Source: Larkinella rosea
GTDB taxonomy: Bacteria > Bacteroidota > Bacteroidia > Cytophagales > Spirosomataceae
Reading direction: 5' to 3'
NCBI RefSeq assembly: GCF_003858635.1
Contig: NZ_RQJO01000015.1
Coordinates: 62,001-126,000 of the forward strand
DNA: 64,000 nt
The notes beneath the pieces are model-generated. The model made no database searches. It was not told the DNA's origin and worked only from the letters and a program-made list of their open reading frames with translations. Shown here in pieces: positions 51,992-61,040 of this stretch. Numbering within the stretch: position 1 is the first letter of the stretch; every line of letters begins with the position of its first letter. The position numbers were made by a program, and so were the translations under genes.

Positions 51992-53603
51992 AATACTAGG
52001 CGATCGCTTCCGGAGTCTGCCTGCTAATAAAGACTTCGAGTTCAATTGGACGGTTTCAGAAAACAAGCTGTCCACTAAGGTATTTGCCGGGTTGAATGGC
52101 AGCGGTAAGTCCAATTTCCTAGAATTGCTGGCAGAGATATTTTATTACCTGGAGCTTTGCCATTTACCGGCTACTACACAGGCATATAAGAAGAACAAAA
52201 ATATCGGTTTTGAAATAGAATACATTTTACCGCAGAAAAATATTGAAACCCGGCACAAATCAATAAGCGTCGTTGATGATACGATTACAGGGGACATTCA
52301 TGTAAAAATCATGAAGCAGTTGGATGAGCTGCCGGAGTTTTCTTATGCGGCAGCAGGAAGTGCGGATTTTGTACGCCAAGATAAAAATGTGGAACAACTG
52401 TTGCCCAATAAAATTATCGCCTACACTTCCGGTCAAAACGAATTGCTGAGCAACCCCTTTATCCGCCTGCGTTACCATTACTTTAAGGAAATGCTGAAGA
52501 GCGGGGAAGGGGATAGCAACCATCGCTTGTATTTCCTGGATTCCGAAAGTAATTATGCCATTTTCATCGCCAATATGCTACTGGGCCCCGCGGTACCTCT
52601 GCAATATATTAGATCAATCTTCAAAGTAGAAGACCTTCATGCCTTCCGGCTTACCTTTAATTATAAACATACCACCCAGGAGGCTGCGCAAATTTTTAAA
52701 AGCAAAAGGTCCTTACTAACACCACTTAAGGCCTGCGCCACCTGTTGGAAGGACGATGAAAAAAAGAAATGTTTAGTCCTAGATTTTGTAGTAAACCAAG
52801 CTACACACGAGGCCTTTACTTACTATTTTGGTACGGCCTTTCGCCTGTTCCAAACCTTGTATGAATTGCAAAGCCTGAACCTGTTGGTGGAAAAACAAGA
52901 GGTGCGCCATTTTGTGACCAACGCTTCGAAAAACATCAATATCACGGATGAGTTATCCCGGCCCGAACCATCGGATTGGGTATTCCGCATTGAAAAAATC
53001 CGCATTAAAAAAAAACCAGCCGGAGAAGATACAGAAGGACCTGTTATCTACTATAAGTCCTTTTCGGACGGCGAGCACCAGTTCAACGAGATTATTGGCT
53101 CCGTAATGATGATGGAAGAGGAAGGCAGCCTGTTCCTGATGGATGAGCCCGATACCCATTTTAATCCCAAATGGCGGGCCAAAATGGTGTTAATGCTCAA
53201 CAAGGTTTCCGGCCAGGCTTACGACGCTGAAGGCAATCCCGAGAACATTCGCCGGCACGAGGTGATCATGACCACGCACTCGCCCTTTGTCATCAGCGAT
53301 AATCAAAAAGAGGATGTATATAAATTCATCCGTCAGGGCGAAGAGGTGGTATTGGAAAATCCCAGGCACGAAACCTATGGTGCTTCCATTACCTTTTTAA
53401 TGAAAGAAATATTCGAGCGGGATATTACCATTTCTGATTTTGCCTATAAAGAATTGGAAGGGTTTAAAGAAGGACTTAAAAGTAAAATTATAGGGCGGAA
53501 AGAACGGATTGATGAGATAAAGGAACGCCTGCTGGACTTTGGCGAAAGCGTGGAGAAGTTTGATTTGTACAACTATTTAAGCCAGTTAAATTCGGAAGAA
53601 TAA
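51972..53603 (+). CDS. Restriction-system-associated AAA ATPase (RecF/SMC-like, PtuA-like)
   Basis: The 543-residue ATPase has a Walker A GLNGSGKSNFL (residues 40-50), a signature-type segment KSFSDGEHQFNEIIG, and Walker B with catalytic Glu in GSLFLMDEPDTHFNPKW (about 386-402), then a THSPFVISD loop. This is the OLD/RecF-like AAA_21 type. It corresponds to a known family that travels with type I restriction genes, and to PtuA of Septu by partner: the next gene is an HNH nuclease. It overlaps both neighbours (20 bp and TAATG), implying a fixed complex. Confidence 0.88.
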   Translation: MKLLRVKILGDRFRSLPANKDFEFNWTVSENKLSTKVFAGLNGSGKSNFLELLAEIFYYLELCHLPATTQAYKKNKNIGFEIEYILPQKNIETRHKSISVVDDTITGDIHVKIMKQLDELPEFSYAAAGSADFVRQDKNVEQLLPNKIIAYTSGQNELLSNPFIRLRYHYFKEMLKSGEGDSNHRLYFLDSESNYAIFIANMLLGPAVPLQYIRSIFKVEDLHAFRLTFNYKHTTQEAAQIFKSKRSLLTPLKACATCWKDDEKKKCLVLDFVVNQATHEAFTYYFGTAFRLFQTLYELQSLNLLVEKQEVRHFVTNASKNINITDELSRPEPSDWVFRIEKIRIKKKPAGEDTEGPVIYYKSFSDGEHQFNEIIGSVMMMEEEGSLFLMDEPDTHFNPKWRAKMVLMLNKVSGQAYDAEGNPENIRRHEVIMTTHSPFVISDNQKEDVYKFIRQGEEVVLENPRHETYGASITFLMKEIFERDITISDFAYKELEGFKEGLKSKIIGRKERIDEIKERLLDFGESVEKFDLYNYLSQLNSEE

Positions 53604-54688
53604 TGTTGTACACCTACCGTGAGATTGATCATCCCATTCAGCATTTGCAGAACCAGATTAGTTACTACTTTGAGCGGCTCTTTGATTTGGAGCCCAATCC
53701 TTATGATATCGAGCTGGTACTCAGGCCAGAGTTTATTGAGTTTATTGACTCTTCCAATAAATTTAAAAATTACCTGGAAGGCATTGCAGTGAGTTATGTA
53801 GCATTGCCCGATGATGAAAAAGATCTTGTAAAACAGGCTTATGCGCATCATTCCAATATTGAACAGCTTTGTAATAATACTGCTGTGACAGTAGTGAAAT
53901 ACGCCGAAGTTGTTAATGAGGCTTTCAGGGAACTATTAAAAGAATTTCTAACCTGGTTGTGGGAGGGCTATGATAAACTGCCTCAAGCTCTACGAGATGA
54001 ATACGGAGATTTACAGGATCATTTCAGTGCTTTTAAAAAACAGCAAAAAGGAAAAGTTTGTCCCTTTTGTGGAATTCAGGGTTTGAAACCGCCTACAGAC
54101 AGGAAGCGAAGAAATGCTTATGATCATTACATTCCAAAGGCTACTTATCCCTTTGTGTCCATCAATTTTAAAAACCTTTTTCCTGCCTGCCATGAATGTA
54201 ATTCGGATGAGAAAAGCAGCTATGATACACCTTACAGAAATGGGGTTCGCCAAAAAATACTGTTTCCTTTCGATACCACTTATACCATTGACAATTTAAC
54301 TATCTACATTGATCCGAAAGAAGTTTTTGATGCCGCAAGCCTAAGTACATTGCTTAGTAGTATAAACTGGGACATTGCCTTTTCCATTGAGGCTGGTACG
54401 ATGGATATTTATGACGCCTGGGATGATATTTTCAAAATTAAAACGCGATATAAGGAATATATAATAGACTATGAGGATACTTGGGTACGTGATTTTGTAT
54501 TAGGCAAATATCGGGAGGATGTGATGGAGGACGGTTTAACTTTTGACCGTTATAAATTTAAACTGATTAATGGCTCTAAAAAAAGCATGTTTGACGATGA
54601 TAAAGCCATACTAAGATTAATCTATTTCAATTTTGTTTTCAGCATAGCCGATATAGAAGACAAACTCAAAAAGGTGCTGGGGGTGTAA
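53603..54688 (+). CDS. HNH endonuclease partner of the AAA ATPase (PtuB-like)
   Basis: The 361-residue protein carries an HNH motif with zinc cysteines: VCPFCGIQG (about 153-156), NAYDHYIPKA (His near 173) and FPACHECNSDEKSS (about 193-203). Regions outside are helical, with no further domain recognised. Together with the ATPase it forms a Septu-like nuclease pair inside the restriction operon. The start overlaps the ATPase stop; the IS3 remnant begins soon after the stop. Confidence 0.88.
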   Translation: MLYTYREIDHPIQHLQNQISYYFERLFDLEPNPYDIELVLRPEFIEFIDSSNKFKNYLEGIAVSYVALPDDEKDLVKQAYAHHSNIEQLCNNTAVTVVKYAEVVNEAFRELLKEFLTWLWEGYDKLPQALRDEYGDLQDHFSAFKKQQKGKVCPFCGIQGLKPPTDRKRRNAYDHYIPKATYPFVSINFKNLFPACHECNSDEKSSYDTPYRNGVRQKILFPFDTTYTIDNLTIYIDPKEVFDAASLSTLLSSINWDIAFSIEAGTMDIYDAWDDIFKIKTRYKEYIIDYEDTWVRDFVLGKYREDVMEDGLTFDRYKFKLINGSKKSMFDDDKAILRLIYFNFVFSIADIEDKLKKVLGV

Positions 54689-54799
54689 AGGTATACATGC
54701 CAAAACAGATTTATAAGATAATAAGCTATTTGATAATCGTGAGCCCCACCTTAGTTTTCTCACGATTGAAAGTAGAGATCCTCCTGTCCTTACCTCGTT

Positions 54800-55076
54800 T
54801 GGTGAGCCATCTAAACGTCCGTACAAATGCCTGATCCGCTTATGATTCATCAACTCGCCCTGTTTGCGCAACCGGCGATAGATCTTTAGTAAACCCCACT
54901 GCTTATGCTGGCAAGCCAACTGCTCGATCCGGCTTGCCATCGCTTTATCCTTGTCTTTGATAGCCACGGGCTTACTAAGGGCATTCTGGCTCAGGCCCAC
55001 GCAACGACAAGCTTTGCACTGACTAATCTGTTTCTAATCAATCAGCATCTACAGGCCTTACCGCAACGGCGGAGCG
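54800..55076 (-). pseudogene. N-terminal fragment of an IS3-family orfB transposase
   Basis: Reading the minus strand gives VGLSQNALSKPVAI, IEQLACQHKQWGLLKIYRRL and NHKRIRHLYGRL, the HTH_21 DNA-binding portion of IS3-type orfB. After that the frame no longer resembles a transposase, and the DDE core is absent. Its orientation and position fit the C-terminal fragment at 44,243-44,518, some 10 kb away. The edges are approximate. Confidence 0.75.
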
Positions 55077-55340
55077 TCACTTTTTTGCCAGTGCCTCTTT
55101 GATAATTTTGTTTTGCAAACTTAGTTCGGCGTAGGTCTATTTTAGCCGGCGATTTTCGTCTTCCAGTTCTTCTATCCGCTTGACTTCAGCGATTTGTATG
55201 CCGCCATATTTGGCTCGCCAATTATAAAATATGGCTTCTCTAATGCTATGTTCGTGAGTGATCTGAGTAACGGTTTGACCGCTGTCCTGCTGCTTAAGAA
55301 TCGCCGCGATTTGCGATTCAGGGAATCGAGCTTGTTTCAT
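55077..55340 (-). pseudogene. IS3-family (IS407-like) orfA with one nonsense codon
   Basis: It starts MKQARFPESQIAAILKQQDS and continues EHSIREAIFYNWRAKYGG and EELEDENRRLK before TAG at 55137-55139. Past the stop the same frame reads TYAELSLQNKIIKEALAKK and ends at TGA (55077-55079), exactly as in intact orfA proteins, so one codon has mutated. Orf A supplies the leucine-zipper and helix-turn-helix part of the transposase. Confidence 0.82.
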
Positions 55341-55893
55341 TACCCCTTTGTTTACCAATGAAATTAAAGTGTTTTTTACTCTATAATTCAATGGCTCACT
55401 TTTATGGGTTTAGGACACCATAAATGATCGTTTTTAGAGATTTCCTACTAGCGAAATAATCTTATTTGAAGAATAAAGCATTCATTTTAAATTTGAATGA
55501 ATTAGGCTGTACGCAGATAAATGAAGATTAATAGTTGAATTGAGAAGTGGATTGATTTATACTTTAAATAGTCTTTGGGGACTAAATGGGGGATCTGGCA
55601 AAGAATAGAAACCCTAAAAACAGAATAGTTTAAGGAACATAGGTGGTCAAAATGGTATCCTGCTCGAGGAGCCAAAACTCTCTTTATCCGACATTGTTTG
55701 ATCTTAATCCGCTTGAAAAAACGCCGATTTTTCAAGGCTTTCAGCGTATTATTTCTTTTACCAAACTTTACCCACATATCGCCACATTAAGACAATTTGG
55801 GGGACCTTTTGGGGGCTTTTTTACTATTTACATAGTTAAGGTCCCCCACCATTTTCTCATAAACAATCTATGGAATAGAAGGGATAGAACACC
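55341..55893. other. Non-coding stretch with G-rich inverted repeats before the P4-type integrase
   Basis: No gene is seen. gggggacctt (55799-55808) is inverted as aaggtccccc (55838-55847), and related runs (ctttggggac near 55,572, gggggatc near 55,586, tgggggc near 55,811) recur. Direct and inverted G-runs of this kind upstream of an integrase gene could be its arm-type binding sites. The terminal repeat of the IS3 element is probably near 55,410-55,425 (ttaggacacca). Confidence 0.5.
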
Positions 55894-57087
55894 GTGCCAT
55901 TGACCGACATGCAGTGCCGAACTGCTAAACCCAAGGACAAGATTTACAAACTTTCCGATGGGGAAGGACTCTACTTAGAGGTAAGGCCATCTGGTAATCG
56001 AAGTTGGCGTCTGAAATATCGCATCCACAATAAGGAAAAGCGAATTTCAATTGGTGGCTATCCCAAAATCTCGTTATTGGAAGCACGTAAAGAACGAGAA
56101 CGCATTAAAACCGAATTGAAAGGCGGCTTTGACCCAGTTTTTGTCAAGTTAGAACGAAAGCATACAGCTGTATTCAATAGCCAACAAACCTTCGAAACCA
56201 TTGCACGCGAATGGCATAGTAAAGGCTTGGAAAGCTGGTCCCCGCGTTACGCTCAAACTGTTTTGCATCGATTGGAGAAATACACATTTCATGAAATCGG
56301 CCAATTTCCTCTGACCAGCTTGAAGCCTATTGTTATTTTGGCTTGCTTGCAAAAAATTGAGAAGACCGCTCCTGACATGGCGCGACGTATTAAACAGCTA
56401 ATTAGTCATGTGTGTCGCTATGCAATTGTGACAGATCGTTTGGATCGAGATTTGACGATAGGCTTAGAAATGGCTTTGAAAAAGTATAATAAAGGGCATT
56501 TTGCTTCGATTGACCTAGATGAGCTACCTCAATTTTTGGTGGCTTTACACGGTCACAAAGCACGTTTATATCGTCAGACCTATTTAGCTGTTCGCTTATT
56601 GTTTCTAACGTTTGTGCGTACGAGTGAATTGGTTGAAGCTAAATGGTCTGAAGTCGATTTAGAAAAGGGGCTTTGGACTATTCCTGCCGAACGAATGAAA
56701 ATGCGATCCCCACACCTAGTTCCTCTTTCTAGACAATCACTTGAGATTCTAATGGAATTAAAAGAATTAAATAGACATCGTGAGTATATATTTCCTAGCC
56801 TGCCCAGACCCCGAAAGCCGATGAGTAAAGGAACAATATTAGTGGCCTTAAAGCGCATGGGATATTGTAACCAAATGACAGGCCATGGATTTCGTGCGCT
56901 AGCGTTAGGAATTTTGAAAGAGAAGCTAAACTTTTCGCATGAGATTGCTGATAGGCAATTAGCGCATGCGCCTAAAAGCAGCACAGACCGAGCATATGAC
57001 CGTGCGAAGTTTTTACCCCAACGTATAGTGATGATGCAACAATATGCCGATTATTTGGATGAGGTGTATCGTAAAGCATGGCTGTAA
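55894..57087 (+). CDS. P4-type tyrosine integrase (DUF4102/Arm-DNA-binding)
   Basis: The 397-residue integrase (GTG start) has the DUF4102 N-terminus: LTDMQCRTAKPKDKIYKLSD, GLYLEVRPSGNRSWRLKYR and KRISIGGYPKISLLEARKE. The catalytic domain shows Arg in FVRTSELVEAKW, TGHGFRALAL and a Tyr near KSSTDRAYDRAKFL. The family integrates prophages and pathogenicity-type islands, commonly at tRNA 3' ends, and is better known in Proteobacteria. It is unlike the integrase at 27,761, so the region has seen at least two integration events. It is intact. Confidence 0.92.
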   Translation: MPLTDMQCRTAKPKDKIYKLSDGEGLYLEVRPSGNRSWRLKYRIHNKEKRISIGGYPKISLLEARKERERIKTELKGGFDPVFVKLERKHTAVFNSQQTFETIAREWHSKGLESWSPRYAQTVLHRLEKYTFHEIGQFPLTSLKPIVILACLQKIEKTAPDMARRIKQLISHVCRYAIVTDRLDRDLTIGLEMALKKYNKGHFASIDLDELPQFLVALHGHKARLYRQTYLAVRLLFLTFVRTSELVEAKWSEVDLEKGLWTIPAERMKMRSPHLVPLSRQSLEILMELKELNRHREYIFPSLPRPRKPMSKGTILVALKRMGYCNQMTGHGFRALALGILKEKLNFSHEIADRQLAHAPKSSTDRAYDRAKFLPQRIVMMQQYADYLDEVYRKAWL

Positions 57088-57158
57088 ACCTTTAGCAGTT
57101 CCTGATTTTTCCGCGTAATTATTCACAAAGTATTGAGAAGTGCAAAGTCGTCTTTAGG

Positions 57159-58275
57159 TGTGATGGTTCGATAGATACGCTACAGTTAGCTATTGTCTAG
57201 TCTTGGTACTTTTCTAAGTTGAAGATTTCCGTTTACGACTAGCCACTTGTTTGTCGCGAACATAATGTTGCTCGCGAATCCGTTCTTTACTGGGATAATA
57301 ACGAGCAATTACATCATCCCAGAACGGCGTTTCGGGCCCTTTTTCAGCTACGGCCAAAGCAGGCGTCTTTCCATTCAATGAACTGTGAGAACGCTGATAA
57401 TTATAGTAAAACTGCCACTCTTCTAAGCGGTCGTTTAGGTGAGCATCCTTCAGGTCAGCAGTACGATAAAACTCTTGAAGATCGGTCTGTTGGCTACGCT
57501 CGACTTTGCCATTGAGGTGAGGGGAGCGAGGTTTGATAGGGCGAAATTTGATGTGATACTCCATTAACCGCTCCTGAAAGCAATAGGCGAAAAACTCTCG
57601 GCCTCGATCAGTTTGAATCCGTTGAATGGGAAACGGCATCTGCTCAATTAAGCGATCTAAGAAGTCAATGGTATTAGCCGCCGTTCGACGTTTATAAGTA
57701 TACATGACTCGAAAACGGCTGCAATCATCAATAGCGGTATACTGATAGATACCTGTGGTAATTTTACAGACATCCATTTGAACTCGGTCACCGGGTATTG
57801 GTCGGGAATAACGGATAAAGGGCTGCTGTTTGTGAAAGCGTTTAATGGGTGGGCAATCGTATTTTTTTAGAATGCGTCCTACAGTGGCCACGGATACTTG
57901 AATGGAGTGCTGTTGAAATAAAAAAGAGCAGATACGAATCTTACCGATGTTTTGAGTCTGCCGAATTTGCAAGACTAGATTTTCCACTTCATCGTCGAAC
58001 TGCTGACGGGCTAAATGGTGAGGCCGACGCGAACGATCTTCCAACCCTTCTAGCTCTTTTCGTTTAATCCATCGCTGGAGCGTGGATCGGGCAATGCCAC
58101 ATCGTCGGGCGGCCACACTAATTGAGCCTACTTGATAATAAACAGCCAGCCACTTTTGTCGAGTCTGAGCTGATGCAGAGTCAGGTGCCATGAGGAGAAG
58201 TTTTTGTCCTCAATATAGTACATTACCAAGAAATCCCATAAGGCCCTAGTGTAGCGCATCTATCGAGCCATCACA
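57159..58275 (-). mobile_element. Complete IS481-type insertion sequence with target duplication
   Basis: The left end tgtgatggttcgatagatac... (57159-57184) and the right end (58250-58275) are 26-bp inverted repeats with two mismatches. Both are flanked by ctttagg (57152-57158 and 58276-58282), a perfect 7-bp target duplication. The 1,117-bp element contains one intact transposase and is therefore a recent insertion. Confidence 0.93.
57214..58191 (-). CDS. IS481-family transposase
   Basis: The 325-residue transposase begins with a helix-turn-helix (ISVAARRCGIARSTLQRWIK, then LEGLEDRSRRPHH) and carries a rve-type DDE core: VQMDVCKITTGIYQYTAIDD, RIQTDRGREFFAY and SPHLNGKVERSQQTDLQEFY. The frame is complete and within intact inverted repeats, so the element is probably active. 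It is on the minus strand. Confidence 0.94.
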   Translation of the reverse strand: MAPDSASAQTRQKWLAVYYQVGSISVAARRCGIARSTLQRWIKRKELEGLEDRSRRPHHLARQQFDDEVENLVLQIRQTQNIGKIRICSFLFQQHSIQVSVATVGRILKKYDCPPIKRFHKQQPFIRYSRPIPGDRVQMDVCKITTGIYQYTAIDDCSRFRVMYTYKRRTAANTIDFLDRLIEQMPFPIQRIQTDRGREFFAYCFQERLMEYHIKFRPIKPRSPHLNGKVERSQQTDLQEFYRTADLKDAHLNDRLEEWQFYYNYQRSHSSLNGKTPALAVAEKGPETPFWDDVIARYYPSKERIREQHYVRDKQVASRKRKSST

Positions 58276-58282
58276 CTTTAGG

Positions 58283-58612
58283 CTAAAGTACAGCCGAGTT
58301 TCCTGTAGAAAACATTAAACTTAAATAGGTGTCATTGTTCTGCATTAGTAGGACAATTAAAGGTTAAGTTACTATTGTTTTTAATATGATTAATTAGGGC
58401 GTTCGAACTTTGAAATAAAGCTATGAAATATTTCATACTTTTTAAATTTTAGCGCTTGTAAATATATATATATATGGGTGATTTCAGATGAATTAATATA
58501 ATAATCATGTTAGTGTTGGAAATATTACCTTAATTATATTGTCTTTTGCGAGATTTTTTTGTAAATTTTTGATGTTATAATTTTTGTGATTTGTTGAAAT
58601 TTATGAAATAAT
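58283..58612. other. AT-rich intergenic region with no gene seen
   Basis: It contains a short TA-repeat atatatatatat (58,463-58,474) and T-rich tracts. It may be the promoter region of the acetyltransferase, with no specific element that I can defend. Confidence 0.4.
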
Positions 58613-59167
58613 ATGCTGCTACCCAAAATCCAAACAGAAAGATTGATTTTGAATAAATATACAGAGGCTGATTTAGATAATATTAAATTGTTATTATCTG
58701 AACCATTAGTCTGGGAATTTTCGTCTGAACAATTTAGTTCCGGTATATATCCAGAAAGAATATATTTACAAAAAATGCTTCAAAGATACTCGGATGGAAA
58801 ATGTTCAATGTTTGCGTTAAAATTAAACGACAGCAGAACTTATATTGGTGAAGCAGGATTGTTACTCTTTGATGAGAAAATTAATAAGGTTGAAATAGGG
58901 TTCAATATATTGCCTAAATATTGGTATAATGGGTACGCTACTGAAATAATAAAAGCTATAATAGATTTCTTATTCTTAAGTATACAAATAGAAAGAATAG
59001 AGGCAATAACTGTAGTAGGAAATGTTAGATCTGAAAAAGCCTTATTAAAAGCTGGATTAAAAAAAGAAAAAACTATTGAAAACTACAATAAAATAGACGG
59101 AAACAGTATAGATGTGTTTTTGTATTCAATATTAAATCAAACTATATATAAAATTACGACGTCGTAA
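58613..59167 (+). CDS. GNAT-family N-acetyltransferase (RimJ/RimL-like)
   Basis: The 184-residue protein starts with the typical IQTERLILNKYTEADLDNIK and contains the acetyl-CoA-binding strand-turn IGFNILPKYWYNGYATEIIK and the C-terminal VVGNVRSEKALLKAGLKKEK. The acceptor (a protein N-terminus or small amine) is unknown. The final codons and the stop lie inside a 64-bp perfect palindrome, so the C-terminal residues (IYKITTS) may be derived from it rather than belonging to the ancestral gene. Confidence 0.88.
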   Translation: MLLPKIQTERLILNKYTEADLDNIKLLLSEPLVWEFSSEQFSSGIYPERIYLQKMLQRYSDGKCSMFALKLNDSRTYIGEAGLLLFDEKINKVEIGFNILPKYWYNGYATEIIKAIIDFLFLSIQIERIEAITVVGNVRSEKALLKAGLKKEKTIENYNKIDGNSIDVFLYSILNQTIYKITTS

Positions 59168-59192
59168 TTTTATATATAGTTTGATTTAATAT
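59129..59192. repeat. 64-bp perfect palindrome without spacer
   Basis: Bases 59129-59160 are the exact reverse complement of 59161-59192, centred on acgac|gtcgt. It overlaps the end of the acetyltransferase gene. As RNA it would fold as a 32-bp hairpin and could act as a terminator; no T run follows. Confidence 0.92.
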
Positions 59193-59303
59193 GTTTGTTA
59201 TCGGAGATTCAATAATAAATGCAATTTTCTTAATAATTATTATTAAATAGAGTTTTTGTATTATATACGGATACTTCTTGTGTATAAATTGTGAGATATT
59301 TAT

Positions 59304-59846
59304 CTACCTTGAAATGTCTTTCAAAAGGTTGGTAAATTCGCTAAATCCATTTGAGAATTTTTCTATTCTTGTAATTAATGAATCCTTTGGTAAGAATTCG
59401 TCATTTAAATCTTCTTGATTAAGGTAAACATGAATTGGATATATTAAGGCGTGACTGTCAAAAATAAGGCTTCCCATTATATCTCTAACTGCGAGAAAGC
59501 TATTCTTTCCTGAAGCCGCAGTTACAAAACCTATGGGTTTCTTACGTAATGGAGTAAATAATATCTCAGTTATAATTTTAGCTGTGCTGGGCACTGTGTA
59601 ACAATGAACAGGCATAAATAATATATATCCATCACTTTTCTTTAAGTCCTCTGATAAGATAGAATATTCTGATGGGTAATTCTCTGGAGAAGAACTATCC
59701 ACCCAGACGGGTGGATAGTCTCTAATGTCCATTTTCGCTGTAGAATGGCCTGCTTTTTCAAGGACTGATTGAACGGGCTCTAAGCATGCTCTGCTTACCG
59801 AGTGAGCACTTGCTGAAAGTGAAAGCAGATGAATACGAGTAGTCAT
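59304..59846 (-). CDS. NADPH-dependent FMN reductase-like flavoprotein
   Basis: The 180-residue protein (start MTTRIHLLSLSASAHSVS; an upstream ATG adds 10 residues) shows the flavodoxin-fold P-loop for FMN phosphate SASAHSVSRACL and the GYILFMPVHCYTVPSTAKII segment characteristic of the NADPH-dependent FMN/quinone reductase family. It would reduce flavin, quinone or another small electron acceptor in the cytoplasm. It lies 48 bp downstream of the beta-propeller gene on the same strand and may be co-transcribed with it. Confidence 0.83.
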   Translation of the reverse strand: MTTRIHLLSLSASAHSVSRACLEPVQSVLEKAGHSTAKMDIRDYPPVWVDSSSPENYPSEYSILSEDLKKSDGYILFMPVHCYTVPSTAKIITEILFTPLRKKPIGFVTAASGKNSFLAVRDIMGSLIFDSHALIYPIHVYLNQEDLNDEFLPKDSLITRIEKFSNGFSEFTNLLKDISR

Positions 59847-59893
59847 TATAAAACCTATACTAGTACGAAAAATCACTTGATCATTTTATTGAA

Positions 59894-60814
59894 TTATGAT
59901 ATTTTATGCAAGTCGAAAGTAAGTTTATAAACTGTTCCAACTGCTCGATCGCATACATAGGCTATACTACCATCTTTTATAAAACGAATGCAACTGCAAT
60001 CTTTAAAGCCCGTTACAAGCGGTTGAGCAAAGCGTGAGTAACCACCATGAATATTAATTATTTTTATGTCCCCATTGCCGCGTTCACAAACAAATAATTG
60101 CCTATTAATAGGATCAATTGTCATTCCAAGAGGCAAATTTAACCCCCAAGCGTACAATGAATTTCTATATTGATCATAAGAGCCTCCTTCAGAAACGTCA
60201 TAAATAGCCCCAAGTGCCGCATGAGAAAACATCAATTTATCATCTAAAACCGCAGTAGACCAGCTTCCTCCGCATCCTGCTAATGAACGATAAGGCTCAA
60301 GAGTTAAAACCACAGGAAACCCAAAGACATATGCATGTGTTTTGAAATCAAATATCTGGCCTTCTTCTATCTGTGCAATTCCAGACATTTCATTATTAGA
60401 AAAAGACGTATAAAGTTTATTCCGAAATTCTATTACGCCATAAGGGTGAGAAATACCTTCAAAAATTTTTGTATAATCGCCTGCATTGCCACCTGCTGAG
60501 ATATCATATACTTTTCCTGTACCAGAGTCAGCAGCAATTATTCTCTTATTTTTTAACTGTGTTATCCCACCGGGATGCTTCATGCCTGAAACAAAAACAT
60601 CTTTATTTGTATCAGAATAATCGCCACCTTTAGTTACATCACGAATAACTCCTCTCGCAAATTCGCTAACTAATACGGAATCATCGTCTAAAACTGCCAT
60701 GTGGCTCGGTAACGCAAGACCTGTTGCGTGTGGTTCTACACTTTGTAACTTGTAGAATATATTCTCCTTTGATGTTTGCTCTAACGAACACGAACTTTTT
60801 AATTGAGAAATCAT
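59894..60814 (-). CDS. NHL/SMP-30-like beta-propeller protein
   Basis: The 306-residue protein consists of repeated propeller blades: DDDSVLVSEFARGVIRDVTK, KRIIAADSGTGKVYDISAGG, HAALGAIYDVSEGGSYDQYR, RQLFVCERGNGDIKIINIHG and GSIAYVCDRAVGTVYKLTFD. No signal peptide is evident (starts MISQLKSSCSLE), so it is probably cytoplasmic. NHL-type propellers either bind proteins or act as gluconolactonase-like hydrolases; no metal site is clear. It lies next to the flavoprotein gene, but its role is unknown. Confidence 0.75.
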   Translation of the reverse strand: MISQLKSSCSLEQTSKENIFYKLQSVEPHATGLALPSHMAVLDDDSVLVSEFARGVIRDVTKGGDYSDTNKDVFVSGMKHPGGITQLKNKRIIAADSGTGKVYDISAGGNAGDYTKIFEGISHPYGVIEFRNKLYTSFSNNEMSGIAQIEEGQIFDFKTHAYVFGFPVVLTLEPYRSLAGCGGSWSTAVLDDKLMFSHAALGAIYDVSEGGSYDQYRNSLYAWGLNLPLGMTIDPINRQLFVCERGNGDIKIINIHGGYSRFAQPLVTGFKDCSCIRFIKDGSIAYVCDRAVGTVYKLTFDLHKIS

Positions 60815-61040
60815 AAAATTATAGTTTGTTTTATGTTAAAGTATTCCTTGAGAGTTTTTGCTTTTGAACTATACATCCAATATAGATATCCATAAAGCCA
60901 TCCGGTTTATAAAATACCCCAATCTTAGATTTGATTTCCCCGAATGCCGGTTTGACAAATCAAAACCCACATGTTCTTGTAGGGTTTGGCTTAAATTTGT
61001 CATGAATTACTATTCTATCCTTCCTTAAACCTTACACCTA

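Noticed and set aside
55560-55850. G-rich repeated runs resembling a short CRISPR array
   Set aside because: Runs are short, vary in sequence, differ in orientation and have no uniform spacers; integrase arm sites explain them better. No cas genes are present anywhere in the window.
27400-58300. The island as an integrative conjugative element
   Set aside because: No relaxase, coupling protein or type IV secretion gene is seen; only integrases and an excisionase-like protein.
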